64,000 nt of DNA. Source: Chamaecyparis obtusa (lineage: Eukaryota > Streptophyta > Pinopsida > Cupressales > Cupressaceae). Positions within the stretch are counted from its first letter, which is position 1, and every line of letters begins with the position of its first letter. Shown here one piece after another: positions 1-12,023 of the stretch. The notes beneath the pieces are model-generated. The model had not been told where the DNA came from. It made no database searches and saw only the letters and a list, made by a program, of their open reading frames with translations. The stretch spans positions 62,001 through 126,000 of the forward strand of contig BSBK01002077.1 of assembly GCA_027943335.1 (NCBI GenBank), in the 5' to 3' direction. The position numbers and the translations under genes are program-made.

Positions 1-2576
1 TTCATGGTTTCCTGCACAGTGGGCATTAAAGGACTTCCATTATTTTTTCTTTTATTTTTTATGAAGAAGATTGATTTTGAAAGAGTCAATTTTTATGAAT
101 ATTATTGAATGCTACTCGGGCATAGGGCTTTAGAGGCAATTTTTTTTGTTTTATTGATTTTGGGTACATATATTATGTGAAGCATGTCCAAAATATAAGG
201 ATTATATCAATATTGCATAAGGTTTCTCGAAAACATGGGTTTTATAGTTTTATTTGTTTATATTATTTTATTATTTCAAAAATTATGTGCAATTCTTGGT
301 GATATTAGGAGTAGAAAAGAAATAACTAAATCGTATAATTCTTTGAGCACTACTTGGGTTTAAGGGTTTATAATACATAATTATTCAAACTTAGTGTGCT
401 TAGTTAGCTTTTTCCTCTTTTGTTGATTTACAAGGATGGTGGTCCTTTGCATTTCGCTGCGGGTTTTATTGAGCAGGAGAAAGTGAGAGAAGAAGATGGA
501 ATTATGGTGGTCATGATTCGTTAGAAGAAGATTAGAGAGTGCATATTTTTTTCTTGTGGGGAAGTGAGAGTGAGCCACATATCAAAATTTGAAGATGTTA
601 AAAAGGTAAATAAGTGTTGCCTCTCGTATCCTCACAAGGATTTATAAAGGAAATCAATTGGACCTGTGAGCCCGTGAGTTGATGTTTGTGATGACCATGA
701 TGGTTTCTTGCATCCTCATGATAGTTAGTGGGGAAAATGTTTTTCAGCTATGAGCATTCAAGGAAGAATGAAATGCTATGTTGATGCCTTGTCGTGGCCT
801 CGCAACTTCTTATTTTGGACACATTTTTTTCCTGCAGGGAAGCATTTACGTGTGGCCTCCTTGTGATTGATGGATGTATTTGATGGGTTAACACTTATTG
901 AAGAAATTTGACCTTGGATTTTCATAGGTTTTAACTACATTTAAGGTGGATGGGTTTTGAATATGCAAAGAAGAAAAGGTAACTCATGATGAGTCAGTCA
1001 TAGCTTGGCAATAATTTGTTAGGAATTTTCTTTGTCTCGTGGTTGTGTGATGTCATGACATGTGTTTAGGAAATTTTTTAAGGGAGTGTGTGCAATTAGG
1101 ACCATTTTTATGGTTATTTAGTTGAATATAGGTCAATCCAGTGACCATTTTCCATGTGTGCATCCATGTAAGCCACAATTGCCATGCTATACAACTGAAG
1201 ACTTTTTTACTATATTTTGGTGATTGAAGAGTGATGGTAGATGGGTTTCATATCATAAGTGACATCTAAAGGATGTTGCATTGACTCTTGAAATATGGTG
1301 AAGATCAAAGAATCATTACACCTTTCTACTATTCCTTTTATGAGATTTTATGATATCCAAGAATGCCATCTTGAAAATATTTCAGAGCTCTAAACTTTAG
1401 TAAAAAGATTTTCGGAATTAGAAAGTTGTGGTAGTTGATTTGAAACCTATAGGAATGTTATTTATAGTTAACTGCAGATGAGATTATGTACATTCTTTGT
1501 AGCTATTCTCTTTTGGTTAGGTGGATTTCCATGCATTAATGATTCTAATAGTGAGAATTTTCATGAGTGGCATTGTTTGTTGCATGAGGTTGAGACTAGG
1601 GAAGGCCCTATTGCAAGAAATATATAAGGATTGTGGTTTGATGATGCACTTTGTTGTTGTAGTGATTTCTTAAATGCTAAGAGTTTCGGTAGGGATTTAT
1701 TAACCTAACAAGCTCACAATTAGTGCTTATTACCAAATTGTGAGAGTTTACTAGGGTTTATCAGGAGTTTCATTTGTTAAGGGTACCGGTCTATTTCTTC
1801 CTCTGGAATGGGATATAGACTGGAGAATGGATCTAGGACCTAGGGATGTTGGTTTTTCTAATCCTAGTTCACCCTAGGAGCTATTCTTTTTTTTCTCTTC
1901 TAAGAGGTGATATGGTGAGAATCCTACAATTTCCCTTTCCCTCCAAAAAAATTGACTACAGTGTGGTAGGGGCATGGCTCAGGGGCATGGTTGAGTTCCA
2001 AACTATCTTGAAACATCAATGTAGATCTTTAGACTTCCCCAAAAAGTATTAAAGTGTGCTAAGTAAAAATATTAATGGTAGTACGGAATAAAATATTTGT
2101 TAGTGGCCCAAAGTTTATTGCATTCTTTAATTATAAAAGGAATTTGAAGGCCATAAAAAGGGGGTTCATGTTCTAAAAATTATCTTTAGCTTGTAACTAG
2201 GATAGTATTTAGTTTTGGGTTGCTGAAGGTGAATGTAATTCTAAGATAGTGTAATCTCATGAGTAGTTTTAATCCATTTGTGCAATTATAAATGCTAATT
2301 TCATAAAGTTTTCCCCAGCTTTATATAATTTAAATCATATAAATTCAATAAAATAAAGATGGTTGACGTTTTCTTTAAAATTTTCTTGGTGGTGTGGTAT
2401 TGGTTCACGTGTCTCTCTCAAGGAGAGAGTTAAATTTATTTGTGTAGATAACAATGATCTTCAGTGTATGAAATGGATTTTTGAAGTATAACTTTATGAT
2501 ATCATGAGTGTAATTTTTAATGTTAAGCATTAATATATTCAAAACTCAATAGTGCACTTTTTAATGTTAAGCATTA
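1..2576. repeat. Unclassified dispersed repeat, copy R1
   Basis: This stretch has no convincing gene. From about 700 to 2050 it is collinear with 46435-48240 (R2), in the same orientation but clearly diverged. Shared landmarks include the segment around 1400-1480, the segment around 1560-1640 and the segment at 1911-2010. R1 lacks the TRIM found in R2, so it gives the empty site, near 1905-1915. No terminal repeats, poly-A tail or protein domain were recognised. The short open frames here are probably chance. Confidence 0.6.
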
Positions 2577-2580
2577 ATAT
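2515..2580. repeat. 22-bp direct repeat at the broken end of Copia A
   Basis: The 22-bp sequence beginning ttttaatgttaagcat occurs at 2515-2536 and again at 2559-2580, 44 bp apart. The second copy abuts the point where homology to the Copia RT gene stops. It may mark the rearrangement that removed the 3' half of element A. Confidence 0.7.
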
Positions 2581-3290
2581 CATCTACAAAAATCTTATCC
2601 AACAAGATTCCTTTACCTTCTTCATCTTTCATGTACAAATTGCTTGTGTCATTTGTCCTTGAGAATCCAATCTATATCAGGTAGTTGTGTAGTCTCTCAT
2701 ACCATGCTTTGGGAGCTTGCTTTAGTCCATACAGTGCTTTATTCAGTTTGCAAACCATGTGTCTATTGTTTGGATCAACAAATCCTTCTGGTTGTTCAAT
2801 GTACACTTCTTCTAATATACCATTTAAAAATGTAGACTTAACATCTATTTGGTATACCTTGAAATCTTTGTAGGAAGCATATGCAAGGTTCTTACTCCTT
2901 CCAATCTAGCTACAAGGGAAAATTTCTCCCCATAATCTATTCCTTCTTCTTGTGCATAGCCTTTGCATACCAGCCTAGGCTTGTTTCTTGTGATTTGACC
3001 ATGCTCATTTAGATTATTCTGGAACACCCACTTTGTTCCAATGACATTTTTATTTTCTAATCTGGGCACCAGAGTCCAAGTATCATTGTTCTCTATTTGG
3101 TCTATCTCCTTATTCATTACTTGTATCCAATCTTCATTTTCTAATGCCTCCCTTGTTTTCTTAGGCTCAAATTCACATAGTAAACATGTCAGATCTCTTA
3201 TCTTGCTTCTGGTCAGGGTTCCAGTATCTTTGTCTCTAAGTATTTGTTTAGGCTTGTGATGTCTCCTTACATATTGTGCCAAAAAAGGTT
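2577..3290 (-). pseudogene. Copia A reverse transcriptase, N-terminal part
   Basis: This is a fragment of an RNA-dependent DNA polymerase, which would copy element RNA into DNA in the virus-like particle. The N-terminal part (3282-2845) has the Copia block V-I-G-T-K-W-V-F, followed by V-C-K-G-Y-A-Q-E-E-G-I-D-Y. After a frame change, 2880-2577 gives [21 protein letters not shown] and finally F-V-D-D. The reading frame is cut right there, so thumb and RNase H are absent. It cannot be functional. Confidence 0.85.
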
Positions 3291-3393
3291 CTACTCTCCT
3301 TTCATCTTTCTCTTCAAGTTCACCAACAAGATTGTCAGATTCAACTTCTGAATGCTCGGCAACCTCTTCCTGATACTTGGCAGCTTCATCATG

Positions 3394-4561
3394 TCACTCG
3401 ACACTTTCTTCTTCTCTCTTGGCATTGTTTTCCCAATGCTTGACATTGCTTACCCAAGACTCTGCATCAGGTGCAAGTTTGTCACTTGCTTCTCCTTCCT
3501 CTATATACACAAAAGATATGTAATCTTCTGGTTCTCTTTTGCTGTCAGCTTCATTTTTCACTAGATACTCATCAACTTTGACATTCACACTTTCCACAAT
3601 TTTGTTAGTGTTAGAGTTCAAACACTTATAAGCTTTACTTTTTGTGGAATAGCCTAGGAATATGCCTTCATCACTTTTAGCATCAAATTTCCCATTCCTA
3701 TTGTCCTTTAGTATGTAGCATTTTCTTCCAAAATTTTTTAAATACTTTACATTAGGTGCATACCCATGCCATAACTCATAAGTTGTCAGATTTGTATATT
3801 TTTTATCTGTACTCAATTAAGAGTATAAATAGCTATACTTACAACTTCTCTTCATTACTTTTGTGCAACATTATTTTCAATCATTAATGTCCTTGCATAA
3901 TCCATGATAGATATGTTCCTTCTCTTTGCTATACCATTCTGTGGAGGAGTTCTTGGTGTAGAAATCTATCTTTTGATCCCTCTATCATTGAAAAATAGAT
4001 TAAATTCATTGGATATAAATTATCCACCTCGGTCAGATTTAGACACTTCAGGTTCCTACATGTCTCCTTTTCAACCTTAGCCAAGTACCACTTAAAAAAT
4101 TTAAAAGCATCAGATTTTTCTTTTAAGAACATTACAGTCATCATTCTGGTATAATCATCGACAAACAGGATAAAATATCTAGCACCAAAATAGTTTTGTA
4201 CACTCATAGGTCCACAAAGGTTAGTATGAACCAAATCTAAAGCATTCTCAGAAGTAAAAGTCTTGCTCTTAAAACTAGACTTTTTCATCTTACCCAACTG
4301 ACATTCTTTGCACATTAAATTCTTAGGTTTCTTCAATATAGGCAGACCTCTCACTTTCTTCTTCTTACTAATTTCTACCAGATTATCAAAATTAACATGA
4401 CATAGCTGCTTATGCCATAACCAAATATCATCAATTTGTGCAATCATACATGTTTCTTTAGATAGGTCTAGATAGAACAAATTACCTCTTGTTTGTTCTC
4501 CACTTCCAATCAGTTCACCAGTGGCATTAAATATTTTGGCCTTCCTGTGATGAAATTCCAC
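3394..4561 (-). pseudogene. Copia A GAG-pre-integrase and integrase
   Basis: Integrase would insert the element cDNA. The first piece (4561-3929) has the zinc-binding region, with L-W-H-K-Q-L-C-H and then C-K-E-C about 30 residues on. It also has the start of the catalytic core (H-T-N-L-C-G-P-M, then F-V-D-D-Y-T-R). The second piece (3816-3394) holds the conserved Y-E-L-W-H-G and G-I-F-L-G-Y-S-T-K-S-K-A-Y blocks that follow the core in plant Copia. Stops and frame changes between 3816 and 3970 break it. Confidence 0.85.
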
Positions 4562-4582
4562 TCGGTAGCCAGTTCTATTAAG

Positions 4583-4966
4583 CTATGCAACACTCAACAA
4601 ATTATAGTTAAGACCCTCAACCCAATAAGAATTCTCACAAGTGATCTTATCAGTCAGCTTAATCAATCCTTTACCTCTAAAAAGACATGGTGCATAATTA
4701 TCAAATTTCACACTTCTACCTTTATAATGATCTAAGGTATCAAACTTACTCTTGTCACCAACCATGTGATGTGAACAACCACTGTCAATAATCCATTTAT
4801 CATTTTTCTTCACATAAGATATCAATGCAATTTTCTCATCCTCATCAGACTCATCTTTCATTGAAACATAGACAACTTCAATTTCAAAATCATCACTATC
4901 AGTGTCAGTCTCTTCTTCAGCAATGTAGCAGGATTTCTTACCTTTTCCTTTGTAGTCCTTGTACAT
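4583..4966 (-). pseudogene. Copia A aspartic protease
   Basis: This is the polyprotein-processing protease. The catalytic motif D-S-G-C-S-H-H-M is visible, preceded by W-I-I. It is followed by the usual Copia blocks, R-G-K-G and, at the end, G-L-N-Y-N-L-L-S-V-A. It lies between gag and integrase, as expected. An acidic, D/E-rich linker precedes the domain. The fragment is open for 127 codons but is separated from its neighbours by stops. Confidence 0.85.
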
Positions 4967-5029
4967 TCAGTAACCTCTATCTTCTCTTTTTTTCTTTATG
5001 CTTGTTGTCTCTTTCTCAATCCTTATCAT

Positions 5030-5867
5030 CCCTGTCAAGATATCTAGCAGCTATATGACCAACTTTATTACATGAAAAACATATAATAGGGAGTTTACCT
5101 TTGTACTTTCATTTTCCCCTTTTCAGTCTTCTAGCCATAAGAGCTTCTAGATCCTCAAGTTCTTCATCAGATGTGTCACTTTCACTTTCACTCTCACTGA
5201 TGCATCTTTATTTTTCCTTCTTTGTCTTAATCAAAACCATTTGTAACTTAAAAGAAGATTCAACATTAGCAATAGTGAATTTATCATAGTTAGAAAGTTC
5301 AAAAGTAGTAAGCTTACCAACCAAACTTTCCAAAGTAAGATCATTGTTAGGGTTACATCTAGATTCCTGAATTGCTAAAATTTTGATGGCATAAATAGGA
5401 AGCAGAGTTCTTAATACTTTTCCAGTTATAGTTTCATCATCAATAGTTCCATTTTCTCCTCTAATAGCATTTACAAATTTTATTCTACCACAATACTATG
5501 CAATATTCTCACCTTCTTGCATTCTTATTTCATCAAATTTACCTCATAGGCTCTCATCTTTTTCTCTCAGTACATTAATGTCACTACCATAGATGTTTGC
5601 AAGAGTGTCCCACATTTGCTTTGCATTAGGGAAGTCTTTGATGTCTTCAAATTATGGATAACTTAGGCCAGATGCAATCTCCAACATTGCTTGGTTGTGC
5701 TCTTGTTTAGCTCTCATTTCCTCAGCAGTTAGAGGTGCAACTGGTGTGACATAGTCATGCTCAACATAATACTTTGTAGAATCACCAATACTGGCCAGAT
5801 ACAGCTTCATCAAACTTTTCCATCAAGAGAAGTTCTCCTTATTTAGCTTTGGTACCTCCTTATACAT
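5030..5867 (-). pseudogene. Copia A gag with zinc knuckle
   Basis: This is a nucleocapsid-like Gag. Reading from 5867, the start M-Y-K-E-V-P-K-L-N-K matches the Gag starts of B and C, and L-R-x-K-D-E-S-L and G-K-F-D-E-I-R-M follow. Near 5095-5040 the knuckle reads C-F-S-C-N-K-V-G-H, but the last cysteine is replaced by tyrosine. Several in-frame stops fragment it, so no long open frame remains. Confidence 0.75.
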
Positions 5868-5920
5868 CCTGATCATTTGCTTCAAGTACCTTTAAAAATT
5901 TTCTCTATAAGCACCAAAAT

Positions 5921-5931
5921 CTTTGATACTA
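5921..5931 (-). other. Primer-binding site of Copia A
   Basis: The minus strand reads TAGTATCAAAG, two to three bases inside the 5' LTR. It is one change from TGGTATCAAAG, the site in Copia B and C. This resembles the initiator Met-tRNA primer site common in plant Copia elements. Confidence 0.7.
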
Positions 5932-5933
5932 AT

Positions 5934-7396
5934 TGTTAATATGATTTAGAACAATAGAGAGGGGGGGTGAATCAATTGTTCTTAGGTCTAGATGTATAAA
6001 ATAAACTTTAAAACTCTTCAACAAATCAGATCCAATAACCAACAGCTACTCGGTCATTACTGATTGCATAATAGAAACATATAATAGTGCAGTCCACGAT
6101 CCAATAGTATCTAACTTGTAAAACACAAAAATATTCAAACCAAAACATTCAAACAAGTATTAACACTAGGATTTATAGTGGAAACCCAATTAGGGAAAAA
6201 CCACTTTGTAACATGTTACTATTATTTTCACTCTTATAAAGTGAGCTCTGTGAAAATCCAACCCTGTCAAAGGTTACAAACACACTGTTAGGTGTGATCC
6301 AGTTAAATTATTTCAACTACTCTGTTAAAAGTGCGCCTTGTTATAGGACTTACATGCATCCCATTAGAATGCAAACTTGTTCAAAGGATTTATACAAATG
6401 ACTATTAGGTCAACTTCTTTTAAAAGGATTTTGATCGATACAATGGTTAGAAAGTAATAGTAGTATTGATCTGAGAAATATACAACTCACTTTACAAATA
6501 TCAGATCTAATTCCATACACATATGATGGCTTACTGACTATGAACCTTTTCCATCTCCATCACTAATCTTCTTAGAAATCTCTTCAAGTAATCACACCAC
6601 TTCTCCTTCAGCCTTTTTTGCTTAGACAGTCAATAACATCAATAATACTTCCAACATCCACTCTTTTTTCAACCTCATCCTTCGGTTTCCTTAATACTTC
6701 CTCAATTAGGTCAATACATCTTTTGCCACTTAATCTCCTTCGTAGATCTTAGGGTTAGGTCAGATTCATAGAATCCTTCCAACTTTATGTTCTTCATCTA
6801 TCCTTATAAAAGTATCTCAAATCTCTTAATAGATTTACAATAAAACATTTTACAGTGCAATAAATACTTCCATATAAACAATAAATAAAGTCAACACATT
6901 TTACATAATCCGAGAATTCAACTATGTCGGCTGGAAATCTAAATTCTTCCTCAAATATAAAATACTGACACTGTCAATATAGTGTTCAACTCCTCGGTCT
7001 TCATTAGAAATCTTGGTCACCACAAAAACTATTTCCTTGTCAATTAACTGATGTTCGGTCAACACTGATTTTACTCAGTATATACTAGCTCAGTCGACAC
7101 TAACATCACTCGGCTTAAACTAGATTTCTTCACTTTTTCTCAGTTAAGCCTACTAGTTTAGTCTTCATTCTTACTTAGATAAATAATACATTATCTTATC
7201 ATTGTGCCACATAATCAAGTACTCATTGAAGTATCAAGATAACTCAACCTTTCCTTAGGTGCTATTGTTACCAACCTTGCCTATCCCCTTCTCAACAATC
7301 AAATAGATATAGTACTTTCTTAGATAGAAACAGTCTTACCAGTTAAGGTTTGACATAAATGAAATACAACAATTGTTTCAATTGTAGTTTCCAACA
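5934..7396 (-). repeat. 5' LTR of Copia A
   Basis: This 1,463-bp LTR in plus orientation starts TGTTAATATGA next to the primer site. It ends CCAACA, giving the canonical TG..CA ends. The partner LTR is lost, so the outer end at 7396 rests on the terminal motif alone. A G-tract followed by tgaatcaattg lies just inside the start and recurs in the LTRs of B and C. Confidence 0.7.
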
Positions 7397-7614
7397 ATTA
7401 TGTATTAGGGATAGGCATCAAGTTTTAAGTTGTTTTAGTAAGTAGGGGAAAAAGTTAGAAAAAGTTGCAAAAGTTCCATTGACAACATTTGAAACTTTCT
7501 AGTGCAAGAGTGCAATTTTCAAATCCAAATGGTCACCCATCAGAAAATTAGTTGGGGACCATTGGAGATAGGCTAATTGATGTTTATAAGGATTCTTATT
7601 GTCAAGGAAAGAGT
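7397..7614. other. Short unassigned spacer between A and C
   Basis: There is no gene or recognised repeat here. It is probably older sequence into which A and C inserted. Confidence 0.5.
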
Positions 7615-9128
7615 TGTTAAATAATTTAGAGGGGGGTTGAATTAGTTAAATCAGTTATCCTACAATCCCAAACTCTCAGATGTACTTTTTCAAACTTATT
7701 CAACAAATCAAATAGCTTAGTAAGCTAAAATAACTATCTTTCTGATCATTTACCGAATGCCAATAATTATCCAAACTATCTTTACCAATTAATCAAATAT
7801 GCAACATGTAAAGTATGATAGAAAAACAATCATAACAAATAACACATAACACATAACACAAGGATTTAACATGGAAACCCTGCTAAGGGAAAAACCACCT
7901 GGGACCGATAACCCAAAATATTTCACTTGTTTGAAGTGTGCTCAGTTAGGAGCCAACCCTATTAAAAGTTACAATGCACATGTCATGTGTGACCTGGTTA
8001 AAGGATTTATCACTAACAGTTAACTTTTGACTAGCATTCACTATGGGGTCAACAAGATAACAATTAACATTCCTTGAATGTCATATAGAAATACAAAATA
8101 TTGTTAAGTCTACTCGGTTAAAAGATTTTGCTGTAACAATGTTTAAATTGATACAGTAGTGATCTGATTCAAATACAACTCAATTTGCAAATATTTAGAT
8201 CTATGCTAAGCTCATAAAAACTCTTTTGATCAATAACCAATTCACTTCATCATATCCTTCAACTTACTTCACTTAGTGTTTATATCTCTGACGCTTGGTT
8301 ATACCTGTAGTTCAGCTTAGTTCTTTTTGTAACCAGTTTGATAAGGAATGCATGAAAAATGTCTTCACACAAAATATTTTGAAATCTCTATTCATCCAGT
8401 ATAGTTCAAAAATGAATCTCATGTCTCTTAAATAGACATGTAAACCATTTTCATATCAGCCATTAGATTTTGGCTCTTAATCTTCTTCGTCCATTTTGTC
8501 ACTTCAAGATTCCTTAGTAGATGTGTCAATAACACATTTCATTCTCTTCTCTTAGATCATCTCTAAATTGTTTCATCTATGGATCTTATAAAAACTTCAT
8601 ATGTTACCTCGGAATCATAAGCAATTTACAGTGCATCAATTTTAGTCAATTTTTAAAATATTTAATGTTTTCATCCATACTCAGTTAATACTGAATGCGT
8701 TGGTGATAACTAACTTGGTTATTACTATCACTTGGTATACACAAGACTGACTCGGTGTATACAAAAATATTCAATTACCAACCACATTAACTTATTCAAT
8801 TCTGATCTCTTCTTCATAATAGAATAATGTAACATGCTCAAGTCACAATATAATGCCATAGACTCATCAATAAGTTACCCAATGTATACTTTATCCTTAT
8901 CTGTCATATCCATCTTTTCCTTATGTAGATGTCTCATTTCTTTACCATTTATTCCTTCTACATATGTTTAGATGTTTGTAAATATCATGATAAGTATAGT
9001 CAAAACTAGTTGACATCAATGACAACATATTGACTAATTTAATCATCTTACATATCATTTTGATATCTCGGTGATCTCTAATCATTGTTTCTTCAATTTA
9101 TCAATATACAATTAGTTGTAGGTCATTA
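7615..9128 (-). repeat. 3' LTR of Copia C
   Basis: This 1,514-bp LTR in plus orientation begins TGTTAAATAATTTAGAGGGG. It ends at about 9128 as GGTCATTA, against TTCATCA in the related B LTR, so the terminal CA seems to have mutated. The polypurine tract (minus-strand AAAGGGAGAGAT) follows at once, which fixes the boundary. It is homologous to the B LTRs along its length. Confidence 0.8.
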
Positions 9129-9475
9129 ATCTCTCCCTTTGTCATTGATGGAAACACAAACAATATGAAATATGCCATACCATACCAAATATTTTTTCTA
9201 TAACTATATAGGTAAATGTTGTAGCTCGGTAAGCTCTCCCTAGCTTGATATTTAATATGTTTAATCACTACAAACAAAATTCCATACAGACTCTCCCTAC
9301 GAATTTGATCTTCTTTAGTTCTCTTATTCTTTCTCACATTGAAATTTCTCTTCCTTTTCATGTTCTCATCAACAAATATTTCATATAAATATCTCTCCCT
9401 TTGACAACAATGCCAAAAGAAAATAAACAGCTCTTCAGCAGCCAAGTTGTTCTTTGGGTTTTGATCTAGATCAAG
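9129..9475 (-). other. Polypurine tract and 3' UTR of Copia C, left part
   Basis: The plus-strand sequence atctctcccttt at 9129-9140 is the reverse complement of the polypurine tract. A second similar tract lies near 9391-9402. The rest is non-coding and homologous to the B 3' UTR. It is cut at 9475 by the insertion of B and resumes at 33733. Confidence 0.75.
9471..9475. repeat. Left target-site duplication of Copia B
   Basis: TCAAG directly precedes the B 3' LTR. The right partner is TCAAT at 33728-33732, one mismatch, as expected for an old insertion. Confidence 0.7.
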
Positions 9476-10963
9476 TGGTAGAATAACTAAGAGGGGAGTG
9501 AATCAGTTATCCACAGTCCCAATCACAAAATGTATAACCAAAAATAATTTACTAAAACTTCTGCATCTCGGTAACATAAAATAATATTTTATCTGTGCTT
9601 TTACCAATTACCAATTAATAACATATAATGATTACCGATCAAATCCACTATGCAACATGTAAAGTATGACAACAAACAATCATCACAGTCAACACATAAC
9701 ATAAGACACTTAATGTGGAAACCCTGTAAAGGGAAAAACCACATAGGACTGGCAACCCAAAAATTGTTCACTCTTCTGAAGTGAGGTTGGTGAAGACCCA
9801 ACCCTATTAAAGGTTACAAACACACTGTGAGGTGTGACCTTGTTAGAATATTTTAGACCAATCATTATCATCCAACCAAAATTCACTATGGGGTTTACAA
9901 GATAACAAATGTACACTCTATGAATGACATTACAAGACTTTCTAGTCCACTTTGTTAAGAGATTTATCTGTTTACAATGGTTAAAATCTAACAGTAGGTG
10001 ATTTGATTACAACACAACTTCAATTGCATATTATAAAATCTAGGTTAAGCTCATTCAAATCCTCTGATCAATATATCAATTTTATTTCAATTAATATTTA
10101 GTAACTTACTGTCTCTCAGTTATAGCTTTCTGACGCTCGGTAATCTCTGCAGTTTAGTTCTCCTTAACCAGTCTAATTAGGCATGCATGAAGCTTGTTCA
10201 CACGATATCTTTGTAGTCTCCTTCCAGCATGAGCTTCATAATGGAACCCTAGTCTCTTAAATAGACAAGTAAACCATTTTAATTCCATCCATCATATTTT
10301 GTCACTTAATCTCCTTTGTTGATTTTTCCACTTAAACCTTCCTTGGCTGATGTGTTAGTAACATGTTTTATTTCAATCCCTTAGATCTTCTTTGAATTAT
10401 GTTAGCCATTGATCTTCATAAAAAACAATATCTTCAACTCTGTAATCATAACACTTTACATCTCATCAACTTCCATCGGCTAAACTAATCATTTAGTTTT
10501 TTTCTCATGCTCAGTTAACAAAGAAATGCGTCGATAAACACAAGCTCAGTTTATACTATTCTTGGTATACACTACACTACGTCAGTGTATACTGAAATGC
10601 TTCATTAATCGACCACACTACTTTGTGCATTTTTCTCTATCCTTCATCATAGATGAATGTAACATAATCAAGTCAATAACATAAGATCATAGACTCATCC
10701 AAAATTTACCCAATGTATTCCTTATCCTCATTTGTCATATCCATCTTCCTCATGTAGATATATATGTTCTTCATCTCTTTTCTTCTTCTTTCTACAGATG
10801 TTTGGGTATAGTAACTTACATGATAAGTATTGTCAAAACTAGTTGACATCAATGAAAACATATTACTGATGTAATCATCTTACATATCTAATCAAAAACT
10901 CAGTGATCTCAAATCATAGATCTTCAAGTCATACAATTTATTCAAATCAGTTGTAGTTCATCA
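9476..10963 (-). repeat. 3' LTR of Copia B
   Basis: In plus orientation this 1,488-bp LTR runs from TGGTAGAATAAC to GTAGTTCATCA. It aligns over its full length with 32237-33727. It is followed directly by the polypurine tract. Confidence 0.92.
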
Positions 10964-11482
10964 ATCTCTCCCTTTAACATTGATGGAAACACAAGCAATA
11001 TGAAATATGCCATACACATACCAAAAATGTATTCTACAACTCTATCAACAAATGATGTAACTCGGTACAAGCTCTCCCTAGCTTAATATGTTTAATCACT
11101 ATGTTACATAAAAGCATTTGCAAGTGTAGACTAACTTCTGTAGATATGATCTTTTTAGCTCGCAGGTTTTCTTCTGTTCTTAGTAACTGATCTTCAATGC
11201 TCTCCATTTTTTGTATCTCTCTCCCTTTGTCTTTGGCTTCATATTGAGATCTCTCTCCCTTTGACAAAAATTCTAAAGAATAATAAAAACTTACAACTCT
11301 CTAGTAGCCATGTAACTCTCTATTTTCTAGTGCATTCTCTGTATCTCTGTATACTAATGTGCAAATCTATTCCAGTTCTTCAACCTTTCACAACCTTAGA
11401 CAAAAATCCAAAGTGTGAACTCTGTTATATCAACATGTATGATCTTTTGAGAAGATTAGGCTGATGCAACCTCTAGATCACC
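10964..11482 (-). other. Polypurine tract and 3' UTR of Copia B
   Basis: The tract is atctctcccttt on the plus strand (10964-10975), a purine run on the coding strand abutting the LTR. Two further copies of the same pyrimidine-rich motif occur near 11215 and 11253. No coding sequence was recognised between here and the RNase H stop at 11483. Confidence 0.75.
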
Positions 11483-12018
11483 TTAGTGACTAGTAGATAG
11501 GGGACGGACCCGAAGTCTAGTCCTCAAGTATTCATATGTATCCTTTGATAGAGGCTTTGTGAAAATATCAGCAATTTGTTCTTTTGATGTAACAAATTCT
11601 AGCTTCACTTGCTTCTCATGTACTTGTTCCCTTAAGTAGTGATACTTAATAGATATGTGCTTTGTTTTAGAGTGCATCACTAGATTCTTTGAAATATTAA
11701 TTGCACTAGTGTTGTCACAATATATAATCACCAGCTTAGTGATTACCTCATTCATACCTTCCAACACTTGCTTAATATAAGCAATATTTGAACAGTTTGT
11801 AGCAGCAACAACATACTTTTCTTTAGTTGTAGACTGGGAAATGCAAGAATATTTTTTACTTGTCCATGTAACAAGTCTTTCACCAAAGAAGAATGCTCCT
11901 CCAGTGGTACTCTTTCTATCATCCACATTTTTAGCCCAATTAGCATCGGTGTATACCTTAAGTTCAAACTTTCCTTTCTTAGGATACCAAAGTCCATAAT
12001 ATTCAGTTTTCTTTAGGT
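11483..12018 (-). pseudogene. Copia B RNase H
   Basis: RNase H degrades the RNA strand during cDNA synthesis. Read from 12018 down, Y-T-D-A-N-W-A carries the first catalytic Asp. It is followed by D-R-K-S-T-T-G-G and S-T-T-K-E-K-Y (where E is usual in S-T-T-E-A-E-Y). The end has Y-C-D-N-T-S-A-I and H-I-x-I-K-Y-H-Y-L-R-E, then I-A-D-I-F-T-K-P-L. The domain is open for about 175 codons. Its upstream RT half lies 16.5 kb away at 28526, across element D. Confidence 0.9.
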
Positions 12019-12023
12019 ATCTT
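12019..12023. repeat. Left target-site duplication of D
   Basis: ATCTT lies directly before the D 5' LTR. The identical ATCTT is at 28521-28525, directly after the 3' LTR. The copies join two halves of the Copia B pol gene in frame. Confidence 0.95.

Larger units (their letters stand above)
2577..7396 (-). mobile_element. Truncated Ty1/Copia element A
   Basis: Read on the minus strand the order is 5' LTR (7396-5934), primer site, gag, protease, integrase, reverse transcriptase. This is the Copia order, with integrase before RT. Homology ends inside RT, just after the catalytic F-V-D-D codons, so the rest of RT, RNase H, the polypurine tract and the 3' LTR are missing. Its proteins resemble those of Copia B and C, but the outer LTR end differs (CCAACA in plus orientation, against TTCATCA in B). 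It is therefore a sister family. Confidence 0.85.

Noticed and set aside
1846..2052. Protein-like similarity between short frames in R1 (1846-2052) and R2 (48053-48238)
   Set aside because: The similarity is at least as strong at the nucleotide level, the frames are short, and R2 reaches it only across the TRIM. It reflects repeat homology rather than a conserved gene.
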